DNA of 41,835 nt from an uncultured Spirochaetales bacterium (GTDB lineage Bacteria; Spirochaetota; Spirochaetia; Sphaerochaetales; Sphaerochaetaceae). How positions within the stretch are numbered: the stretch's first letter is position 1; every line of letters begins with the position of its first letter. The notes below the pieces were generated by a model. That model saw only the letters and a program-made list of their open reading frames with translations. It did not search any database and was not told where the DNA came from. The DNA lies in the NCBI GenBank assembly GCA_934271365.1, contig CAKQRI010000014.1, positions 1 to 41,835 on the forward strand, read 5' to 3'. The position numbers were made by a program, and so were the translations under genes. Shown here one piece after another: positions 31,517 through 38,759 of the stretch.

Positions 31517-33534
31517 CATTCTTTTACAAGCACTGTAATGCAGTCTTTGACATAAGCTGCATAATCTATTCCATTCTGGGTAAGGCTGAAACTGCTATTT
31601 CTACTGCAGTTTTTGCAATCGAGGCCGATTCCATCGTGCCTATAGCATGCTCTTGATATGAAAAGAGGTGGAGTATAATCCTTTACGATAGAAGGGGAGA
31701 ATGGCCATGGCTTTATGTAGTCAGATCTCTCAAGCCATAGGTAGCCGCCAATAAGATTCTCTATATTGTTTTTCAATAGTGTAGCAGCTTCTCTGTTTGA
31801 TAGATATAAATAGATATCTGCAAAATACTCAGCTTCTTTATTCTCTCTTGCAAAAGCAAGCTGTGAGATATTATTTAATCCAATCCGGACCTTATTTCTT
31901 CCTCTTATCTGTTTTTTCATTTCTTGAAAAAGAGCTTCTTCGCTGAAGGTCACAGGAGGAAATGAGAAATAGGTATATCCACCGATTTCTACGCCTTTCA
32001 TGTTCCATGGATATGGTCCATCGCATAGAAGGGAGCGTTCAGGTAAAAGCTGTGATAGATTTCTGTCTGCAGAAGGTACATATGATCTGTTATCATCTGT
32101 TGCTTTGATTCCAGAAAGATAATCTCTGCGGATTTTCTTCAGCAATCCTGTATTTATATATGGCTCAGAAAAACCAGATCTGTTTGTTATTGCTTTGACG
32201 GTTGGCTGGAATTCTGAGTCGCCACTCTGAGAGAAGATCTTCATTATTGCATCCTCAGAGTTCCCGCTTCTGGCTTCTTCTGCTTTTATCTCATATTCTT
32301 TCTCTGATAGCTTCGACATTATGCATAGCCTGTCTTTTTCTACCGTAATGGTTATTTCGACGTCCTTCTTCTTCAGTGGGATATCTGTGGATGGACAGCG
32401 CAGGTTCAGCGTGGAATCAGAGATTCTATAGACTTCAGATTCCATAGGTATTGATTTATTGCCTATATTTTTCACTATATAGCCGTTATGGGTTCTCTTT
32501 ACTATCTTTGATGGGAATTTATAAGCTCCATCAGAAAGCAGTATCATAAGACCATCTCTATCATTCAGTGCGTAATCAGTGCCTATCTCAATAGATAGCT
32601 TATCTGCTTTTAAGACGGTGCCTATTAATTCTCCGAGGTGTCCTGTGTATGAACCTGTAGTAAGCCTCTTGTGGCCAGGTCCGTTATAGCTAAGATAGCC
32701 ATCAGATGGCTTTCTCCTGAATGAGACAGCTAGTGGATGCTCTAAATTTGAATAGTCTTTCCCATCTAATATTGCTCTGTAATAGTCAGTAACAGCTGCA
32801 ACATATTCATTTCCCTTCAGCCTGCCTTCGACTTTCAGGCTGTCAATCCCTATATTGCATAGCTCTCTTACAAGCTTTCCTGCTTCCATATCGCAGAGTG
32901 AGAAAGGGTAGATGTTCCTTCCTGTTGCTTTATCTTTGAAGTATGTTCTGCAGATCTGAGCACATTCACCTTCATTTGCAGAGCGACCTGTTATTATATG
33001 GCTTGCCATGCATAGTCCTGAGAATCCATAGCATAGTGCTCCGTGTATGAATACCTTAAGCTCTATATCAGGACATGCTTCTCTGATTCTCTTGATTTCA
33101 TCAAGATTAAGCTCTCTGGATAGCACGGCTCTTTCAAAGCCTAATCTCTTCAGTTCTCTGACTCCATTTGCTGTATGAACAGCAAGCTGGGTTGAACCAT
33201 GCAGTGGGAGTTCCGGAAAATCGCTCTTTATTATTGAAGCTATTCCTAAATCCTGGACAATGATTCCATCTGGTCTGTATTTTGCTGCAGTTTTCAGTGC
33301 ATCATATAGCTCTGGAAGCTTTGAATCATCAATCAGTGTGTTGATTGTTATGTAATACTTCCTGCCAAGTTCAGATGCAAGCCTAGCAATCTTGGATAGA
33401 TCTTCCTCACTGAAATTGCCAGCTCCTTTTCTTGCTGAGAAATCTTTTAATCCAAAATAAACAGCATCTGCACCATGGCGATATGCAACAATTGCGTTCT
33501 CCAGCTTTCCTGCAGGAATTGCGAGTTCAGTCAT
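31516..33534 (-). CDS. U32 family peptidase (collagenase-like / RlhA-related)
   Basis: This 672-residue protein starts MTELAIPAGKLENA. It has the U32 core (VYFGLKDFSAR, LHGSTQLAVHTANG) and the signature HGALCYGFSGLC...GRSANEGECAQICR near residues 165-200. A C-terminal DUF3656-like region follows. The family includes collagenase-like peptidases and RlhA, which hydroxylates 23S rRNA. The cysteines in the signature and in YRHDGIGLDCKNC at the C-terminus could bind a metal or Fe-S cluster. ATG 33534 fits the family N-terminus and lies 6 nt after a TATATT element. Confidence 0.88.
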   Translation of the reverse strand: MTELAIPAGKLENAIVAYRHGADAVYFGLKDFSARKGAGNFSEEDLSKIARLASELGRKYYITINTLIDDSKLPELYDALKTAAKYRPDGIIVQDLGIASIIKSDFPELPLHGSTQLAVHTANGVRELKRLGFERAVLSRELNLDEIKRIREACPDIELKVFIHGALCYGFSGLCMASHIITGRSANEGECAQICRTYFKDKATGRNIYPFSLCDMEAGKLVRELCNIGIDSLKVEGRLKGNEYVAAVTDYYRAILDGKDYSNLEHPLAVSFRRKPSDGYLSYNGPGHKRLTTGSYTGHLGELIGTVLKADKLSIEIGTDYALNDRDGLMILLSDGAYKFPSKIVKRTHNGYIVKNIGNKSIPMESEVYRISDSTLNLRCPSTDIPLKKKDVEITITVEKDRLCIMSKLSEKEYEIKAEEARSGNSEDAIMKIFSQSGDSEFQPTVKAITNRSGFSEPYINTGLLKKIRRDYLSGIKATDDNRSYVPSADRNLSQLLPERSLLCDGPYPWNMKGVEIGGYTYFSFPPVTFSEEALFQEMKKQIRGRNKVRIGLNNISQLAFARENKEAEYFADIYLYLSNREAATLLKNNIENLIGGYLWLERSDYIKPWPFSPSIVKDYTPPLFISRACYRHDGIGLDCKNCSRNSSFSLTQNGIDYAAYVKDCITVLVKE

Positions 33535-33540
33535 GATGAT

Positions 33541-33549
33541 AATATACCA
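33541..33549 (-). promoter_or_regulatory. Extended -10 of the U32 peptidase gene, apparently leaderless
   Basis: On the minus strand TG-G-TATATT (33549-33541) ends 6 nt before ATG 33534. No Shine-Dalgarno is present and no good -35 is visible. Confidence 0.5.
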
Positions 33550-33686
33550 CAGATGCAGTTTATTGTTTATATATGTGCTTTTCATGAAGAGAATGCATAT
33601 TGAAATTCTTATTAAACTTGACAGTAGAAAGAATTGGATGAAACTGAAATAATCGATAAAGCTTTATCTTAATATCTATATTGCTC

Positions 33687-33715
33687 TTGATAATTATAGC
33701 ATTTAACATTATTCT
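33687..33715 (+). promoter_or_regulatory. Promoter of pckG
   Basis: TTGATA (33687-33692), a 17-bp spacer and TATTCT (33710-33715) would start transcription near 33722 and give a leader of about 43 nt. Confidence 0.55.
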
Positions 33716-33732
33716 GAAATCAGACAAAACGT

Positions 33733-33748
33733 ATAGGTTTTGACCTAT
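33733..33748. promoter_or_regulatory. Palindrome in the pckG leader
   Basis: ATAGGT-TTTG-ACCTAT is a perfect 6-4-6 inverted repeat (extendable by one G-T and one G-C pair) directly downstream of the predicted transcription start and just before the Shine-Dalgarno GAGGAGAA. It could be an operator or an mRNA hairpin affecting translation. Confidence 0.45.
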
Positions 33749-33764
33749 GCTAGAGGAGAAATAA

Positions 33765-35594
33765 ATGAAAGTTGAAGATCTCAAACATGCAAAGCTGGTC
33801 GAGTGGATCAACGAGGTTGCAAAACTCACCACACCAGATCAGATTGTAATCTGCGACGGCTCAAAAAAGCAGTATGATGAACTCATCGACCTCCAGGTTA
33901 AGGCTGGTCTCTGTGTTCGTCTTAACGAAGAAAAGAAGCCTGGCTGTGTTCTGTTCGATTCCGATCCATCAGACGTAGCTCGTGTTGAAAAGAGAACTTT
34001 TATTGCTTCTGTAAAGCAGGAAGATGCTGGCCCTACAAATAACTGGATTGATCCTGTTGAGCTTAAGAAGACTATGACTGGTCTTTACAAAGGATGCATG
34101 AAGGGAAGAACTATGTATGTTATCCCATTCTCAATGGGACCTCTTGGTTCTCCTATCTCAAAGCTTGGCGTAGAGATTACAGATAGCGCATATGTTGTAA
34201 ACAATATGATGATTATGACAAGAGTTGGAGAGAAGGTCCTCGATCTTCTTGGAACAGATGGATATTTCGTTCCATGTCTGCACTCTGTAGGTAAGCCTCT
34301 TGCTGAAGGCGAGAGCGATAATGGCAAGTGGCCATGTGCTCCAATGGACAGCAAGTATATTTCACAGTTCCCAGAAACAAGAGAAATCTGGTCTTATGGC
34401 TCAGGCTACGGTGGAAACGCTCTGCTTGGAAAGAAGTGCCTTGCTCTTCGTATTGCAACAGTTCTTGCTCGTGATGAAGGCTGGCTTGCTGAGCATATGC
34501 TTATCCTCAAGGTCACAAACCCAGAAGGCAAGAGCAAGTATATTACAGGTGCATTCCCATCAGCATGTGGAAAGACAAACCTTGCAATGCTTATCCCAAC
34601 ACTTCCAGGCTGGCAGGTACATACAGTAGGTGATGATATTGCATGGATGAAGCCAGGTAAGGATGGAAGACTATATGCTATTAACCCAGAAGCAGGTTTC
34701 TTCGGTGTTGCTCCTGGCACATCAGCAAAGTCTAACTACAATGCTCTTATGGCAGCTTCTAAGAATACAATCTTCACAAACGTTGCTCTTACTGAAGATA
34801 AGGACGTATGGTGGGAAGGTATTGGATATGATGCTCCAGGAAAGCTCATTGACTGGAACGGCAATGAATGGATCCAGAACAAGGAAGATAAGACACAGAA
34901 GCCAGCTGCTCATCCAAATTCAAGATTCACAGCTCCAGCTTATCAGTGCCCATGCATTGCTCCTGAGTGGGAAGATCCTGCAGGTGTTCCAATCTCAGCT
35001 ATTCTCTTCGGTGGAAGAAGACCTTCAACAATTCCTCTTGTACATATGTCAAGAAACTGGAATCACGGTGTGTTCCTTGGTTCTATTGTTGGTTCTGAAG
35101 TTACAGCTGCAACTCTTGACGTTAAGGCTGGAACAATCAGAAGAGATCCATTCGCAATGCTTCCATTCTGCGGATATAACATGGGTGACTACTTCCAGCA
35201 CTGGATTGATGTAGGTAAGGCAGCTCCTTCTCAGGATGTTCTTCCAAAGATCTTCTATGTTAACTGGTTCAGAAAGACAGCTGATGGAAAGTGGTTATGG
35301 CCAGGATATGGTGACAACAGCCGTGTTCTCAAGTGGATCTTCGAGTGCTGTGATGGTGTTGCTAAGACTGTTGATACTCCAATCGGAATCATGCCTACAG
35401 TTGCTGCAATTGACCGCCCAGAAGGTGTATCTGAAGAAGATATGAAGCAGCTTCTCACTGTAGATGTAGAAGGATGGCTTAAGGAAGTTAAGGATATCAG
35501 AGAGAATCATTATCCTAAGTTTGGTAAGCACCTTCCAAAGGAGCTTTCAGAGTGCCTCGATACTCTCGAGAAGAACCTTCTTGCTGCAAAATAA
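33765..35594 (+). CDS. pckG: Phosphoenolpyruvate carboxykinase (GTP)
   Basis: This 609-residue enzyme is full length for the GTP-dependent class. It shows the kinase-1a loop FPSACGKTNLAML near residue 268 with its reactive cysteine, the kinase-2 motif DDIAWM, FGGRRPSTIPLV, DPFAMLPFCGYNMGDY and NWFRKTADGKWLWPG. It interconverts oxaloacetate plus GTP with phosphoenolpyruvate. In fermenting gut anaerobes it often runs towards oxaloacetate, fixing CO2 (family knowledge; direction not shown here). A strong Shine-Dalgarno and uniform codon use suggest high expression. Confidence 0.97.
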   Translation: MKVEDLKHAKLVEWINEVAKLTTPDQIVICDGSKKQYDELIDLQVKAGLCVRLNEEKKPGCVLFDSDPSDVARVEKRTFIASVKQEDAGPTNNWIDPVELKKTMTGLYKGCMKGRTMYVIPFSMGPLGSPISKLGVEITDSAYVVNNMMIMTRVGEKVLDLLGTDGYFVPCLHSVGKPLAEGESDNGKWPCAPMDSKYISQFPETREIWSYGSGYGGNALLGKKCLALRIATVLARDEGWLAEHMLILKVTNPEGKSKYITGAFPSACGKTNLAMLIPTLPGWQVHTVGDDIAWMKPGKDGRLYAINPEAGFFGVAPGTSAKSNYNALMAASKNTIFTNVALTEDKDVWWEGIGYDAPGKLIDWNGNEWIQNKEDKTQKPAAHPNSRFTAPAYQCPCIAPEWEDPAGVPISAILFGGRRPSTIPLVHMSRNWNHGVFLGSIVGSEVTAATLDVKAGTIRRDPFAMLPFCGYNMGDYFQHWIDVGKAAPSQDVLPKIFYVNWFRKTADGKWLWPGYGDNSRVLKWIFECCDGVAKTVDTPIGIMPTVAAIDRPEGVSEEDMKQLLTVDVEGWLKEVKDIRENHYPKFGKHLPKELSECLDTLEKNLLAAK

Positions 35595-35614
35595 TAAAGC
35601 AATTGAGCTTATTG

Positions 35615-35639
35615 CCTCCAGCTTCTGCTGGAGGTTTTT
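35615..35639 (+). terminator. Intrinsic terminator after pckG
   Basis: CCTCCAGC (35615-35622) and GCTGGAGG (35627-35634) form an 8-bp GC-rich stem with a TTCT loop, followed by five T. Confidence 0.92.
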
Positions 35640-35858
35640 CTTTCTTATGTGTTACTGGATAGACCGGCAAAAAGAAAGAGCAGGGTAGCCTGCTCTTTAT
35701 GTGTATAAACGGAAGGAGGTTTTTAGGAGAAGGCATACAGAATAATTGCTGTTACAGCGCGCCTCTCCTCCGAATATATATACATGGGTTGGAAGAAATT
35801 GTAAATAGTAAAACAACCAATAATTCTATATTTTTCATAAATTTGCTAATATTGATTT
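35640..35858. other. Intergenic region with a second hairpin; no gene seen
   Basis: This 219-bp stretch has no convincing reading frame. It holds a perfect 10-bp stem AAAGAGCAGG/CCTGCTCTTT (35675-35684 with 35689-35698, loop GTAG). It also has a purine-rich segment near 35712-35735 that can partly pair with CGCCTCTCCTCC near 35759-35770. A small RNA or a tandem terminator is possible, but nothing else supports either. The end contains the WYL gene promoter. Confidence 0.4.
35844..35852 (+). promoter_or_regulatory. Extended -10 of the WYL regulator gene, apparently leaderless
   Basis: TG-C-TAATAT (35844-35852) ends 6 nt before ATG 35859. The -35 is weak and no Shine-Dalgarno is present. Confidence 0.5.
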
Positions 35859-36809
35859 ATGGGCAGAGCTGAGCGTGTGATGATGATGTTCTATGAGTTA
35901 TCTAGGGATGGCGGGATTATCTCTAAAGATGACATAATAAGCGAATATGGAATAACAGATAGGCAGCTTAGACGCGATATAGAATATATAAGAGATAGAA
36001 TAATTTCTCCTATTGCAGGAGAGTCTGATTTCAGCATAAAGTGCATACGCTCAGACGGTAGAAGCTATTACCGGCTATTTGGAAATCTTTCTGGGCTTAA
36101 GGAGATGCGAGCCAGATCCATGATTGCTGATGCAGTTGCTGCATCGGCACTTGATCCTATCAGGAAGCTTATAGATGAGAATAATGAAGAGGATAGAAAA
36201 CGCGGGCTTAGCAGAAGCCGACGCTATGTCAAATATCTTTCATCCTCTTCAGAGCTTCCGGCATATGATCTATTTTCAAAGCTTTTGGGACTTATTGAAG
36301 CAGGTCACAGGATAAAGCTCTGCTATAGACGGATAGGTAAGGATCCGTTCACTGCTTATATCGAGCCATTAGAGCTGATAAATTATTCATCTTTATGGTA
36401 TCTGAGGGCTTATAATCCAGATCTCCAGACAATAAGGACTTATTCACTATCAAGGATAATAGAAGTCGAAGATACAGGAGATAGAATTGGCTTCTCTGAT
36501 TTTGATGAGCTTGATAGGCAGGATGATTCAAGCTATGGAATATTCTCTTCATCAGAAGAACCAAAGCTATATACTATAAGGTTCAGAGGCACACCAGCTT
36601 TCATTGTTGCTTCTCAGATCTGGCATAAGGATCAGCAAGGTCATTTCATAGACAATGAAGTATATGAGCTTACAGTTCCTGCAATAAGCTATACAGAGCT
36701 CCTTGCCAAAACGCTTTCATTCGGGCCTGATGCATGGCCTGTTTCTCCTGATGACTTTGTTGAGGCATATAAAGAAAAAGTAAGCGAGATGGCTAGCTTG
36801 AGGTTATAG
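35859..36809 (+). CDS. WYL-domain transcriptional regulator
   Basis: The protein is 316 residues. An N-terminal helix-turn-helix (residues 1-60, KDDIISEYGITDRQLRRDIEYIRD) resembles DeoR-type domains. A WYL domain at about 140-220 has the ligand-facing segment IEPLELINYSSLWYLRAYNPD followed by TYSLSRI, and a WCX-like C-terminal extension follows. WYL proteins sense nucleic-acid fragments or small ligands and often control stress or defence genes. None is seen next to it here. The following RNase D gene has its own promoter inside this gene's 3' end. Confidence 0.88.
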   Translation: MGRAERVMMMFYELSRDGGIISKDDIISEYGITDRQLRRDIEYIRDRIISPIAGESDFSIKCIRSDGRSYYRLFGNLSGLKEMRARSMIADAVAASALDPIRKLIDENNEEDRKRGLSRSRRYVKYLSSSSELPAYDLFSKLLGLIEAGHRIKLCYRRIGKDPFTAYIEPLELINYSSLWYLRAYNPDLQTIRTYSLSRIIEVEDTGDRIGFSDFDELDRQDDSSYGIFSSSEEPKLYTIRFRGTPAFIVASQIWHKDQQGHFIDNEVYELTVPAISYTELLAKTLSFGPDAWPVSPDDFVEAYKEKVSEMASLRL

Positions 36810-36826
36810 CCTTATCTTGGTATTCT
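36798..36826 (+). promoter_or_regulatory. Promoter of rnd, apparently leaderless
   Basis: TTGAGG (36798-36803, inside the end of the WYL gene), a 17-bp spacer and TATTCT (36821-36826, with TG-G ahead of it) are followed by 8 nt before ATG 36835. No Shine-Dalgarno is present. Confidence 0.6.
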
Positions 36827-36834
36827 GACTACCT

Positions 36835-37707
36835 ATGAACCATGAATATATAAGCTCAGATGATGAGCTTCTTCCCATTATAGAACGCTGGAAAAGCAAA
36901 GATAGGATTGCTGTTGATTTTGAAGGAGAGTTCAATCTCCATGTCTATGGAGAGCACCTCTGCCTTATTCAGGTGTTTGATGGAGAATATTTCTCTATTA
37001 TAGATCCTCGTTCAAAAAGAATAACCAAAGCGGGGCTTGAAGCTTTCTTCTCTTTGGAGACAGAGAAGGTATGGTTTGAATGCCAGTCAGATGCTTCTCT
37101 TGTATATAAGCAGTATGGACTTACAATAAACAATATCTATGATATAAGGGTTCTTGCTAAGCTGCTTGGTTCAAATGGAAATCTCATATCTCTGGAAAAG
37201 GAATATCTTGGTCTTGATATTGAGATCAATAAGAAGAAGAACCAGCAGGCAAACTGGCTTAAAAGGCCTTTAGATCCAGAGCTTATAGAATATGCGCTTC
37301 TGGATGTGGCTCATCTGATGGAGCTTAAGGATGTTCTTCTGCCTCTTATTGTGGAAAGAGGACTTGAAAAGCAGGCAAAGAGCGCAATGAAGCATGCTTT
37401 AACGCTGAAAAAGCCAGATGATCCTTGGAAGCATGTCGTTAACTGGAAAATGCTCACTCCTAAAGAACGTATTTATGTAAGGAATCTCTTTCTTGCAAGA
37501 GATGGCATTGCAAGACGTTTCAATGTTCCTGCATATTATGTCATGGACAAAAGAAGGATAGGTGAGCTTGCAGAATATCCTCCAAAAGACAGGGACATGC
37601 TTAAGGTTAGGATATCATGCGAGCCTAAGCGATTCATGTCTTTTCTTGAGCCAGCTCTATGGAATGCAGTAGAGAAGTCGAAGGCTGAGATCATATCTCT
37701 GAAATAG
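36835..37707 (+). CDS. rnd: Ribonuclease D
   Basis: This 290-residue 3'-5' exoribonuclease belongs to the DEDDy class. Catalytic residues are D28 and E30 (VDFEGEF), D86 (CQSDASLVYK), and Y153 with D157 (YALLDVAHL). The C-terminal part (about 210-290, KERIYVRNLFLARDGIARRFNVPAYYVMDKRRIGELA) is an HRDC-type RNA-binding domain. RNase D trims tRNA and other stable RNA 3' ends. The family usually runs to about 370 residues, so this is a compact form with one HRDC. Its 3' end overlaps the convergent peptidase gene by 17 bp. Confidence 0.9.
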   Translation: MNHEYISSDDELLPIIERWKSKDRIAVDFEGEFNLHVYGEHLCLIQVFDGEYFSIIDPRSKRITKAGLEAFFSLETEKVWFECQSDASLVYKQYGLTINNIYDIRVLAKLLGSNGNLISLEKEYLGLDIEINKKKNQQANWLKRPLDPELIEYALLDVAHLMELKDVLLPLIVERGLEKQAKSAMKHALTLKKPDDPWKHVVNWKMLTPKERIYVRNLFLARDGIARRFNVPAYYVMDKRRIGELAEYPPKDRDMLKVRISCEPKRFMSFLEPALWNAVEKSKAEIISLK

Positions 37708-38749
37708 CATCTGTAAACCGTTTTAATGCTCTGAATTCAGCTTTATCAAGATATTCGCTTTTGCTATGAGCATTGAAATAGCCAGAAGATAGAACCACAG
37801 TCTCTATTCCGATTCTGTTCAGGTTGTTTGCATCGCTGCCGCCCATTGTGCTGCAGAGCTTCGGTTCTATTCCTGCCATTTCCATTGCAGTAGCAGCTTT
37901 CGTCACAGTCGCTGAGCCCTCATTTACAATGAAATGCGAATAAAGTTCCTCAATCTCGAATATTGCCTTCCCTCCATTCTCTTCGGCTGTCATTTCAGCT
38001 TCTTTCTGGATCTTATCGATGAGTCTGTATCTATTATCGTCATCTAGGCTTCTGATTTCAAATATGAATTCGGCTTTATCTGGAACAACATTTGTTGACC
38101 CTTCAGAGATGAATGAACCTACATTCAATGTAGTGATATCATCCACTCTCCCCTGAGGGAGCTTTGTGATTATTCTTGCAGCAATGGCTATTGCGCTTAT
38201 GCCGGTTTCTGGATTGAATCCAGCATGGGCACTTCTTCCTTCAATCTGCACTTTTATACGGCTTTTCCCGGAAGCTTCATTTATGATGCTTCCGATTTCC
38301 TTTTCTGCATCGAGTACATATGCAGATGAGATATCAATCCCGCAGAATAGCGATTTACCAAGATGCCGAGAGCCATAAAGCCCTATCTCCTCAGCTACTG
38401 TGAAAAAGAATGCGATATTGTCTTTGCTGTAGTGCTCTGCTTTTTCAAGAAGGACTGCCAGTGCGCATTTATCATCAGCTCCTAGTGCTGTTGTACCATC
38501 TGTATAATAATGCTTGTCATCCTCTAGCATTACTGCATTCAGAGCTGGTGCTACTGTATCCATATGCCCTGATAAAAGCATTCGTTCTCTACTTTTTCCT
38601 CTTATGCATAAGAGATTGCCAACACTATCTTCTCTTATCTCATAGCCGAAGCTATTCATCTTCTCTTTTATATATGAGGACACCAGCTCTTCTTTGAGCG
38701 ATGGTGATGAGAGGGCAACAAGCTCTCTGAAATACTGGTCAATATCCAT
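37691..38749 (-). CDS. M20/M42-type zinc aminopeptidase (tripeptidase T-like)
   Basis: The protein is 352 residues. It has the metal-binding segments LLSGHMDTVAPA (His and Asp), DGTTALGADDKCALA (bridging Asp), the catalytic EEIGLYGSRHL (Glu-Glu), and a C-terminal ligand His in FNAHSKSEYLD. The insert EASGKSRIKVQIEGRSAHAGFNPETG is the M20 dimerisation domain. It resembles PepT-like peptidases that trim tripeptides in the cytoplasm. It lies 10 bp after the xanthine dehydrogenase gene and may be co-transcribed, although the functional link is unclear. Confidence 0.87.
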   Translation of the reverse strand: MDIDQYFRELVALSSPSLKEELVSSYIKEKMNSFGYEIREDSVGNLLCIRGKSRERMLLSGHMDTVAPALNAVMLEDDKHYYTDGTTALGADDKCALAVLLEKAEHYSKDNIAFFFTVAEEIGLYGSRHLGKSLFCGIDISSAYVLDAEKEIGSIINEASGKSRIKVQIEGRSAHAGFNPETGISAIAIAARIITKLPQGRVDDITTLNVGSFISEGSTNVVPDKAEFIFEIRSLDDDNRYRLIDKIQKEAEMTAEENGGKAIFEIEELYSHFIVNEGSATVTKAATAMEMAGIEPKLCSTMGGSDANNLNRIGIETVVLSSGYFNAHSKSEYLDKAEFRALKRFTDAISEI

Positions 38750-38759
38750 TTTTATTACT

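Noticed and set aside
34663..35214. Plus-strand reading frame of 183 codons inside pckG
   Set aside because: It is an alternate frame of the strongly conserved PEP carboxykinase gene, caused by its biased codon use.
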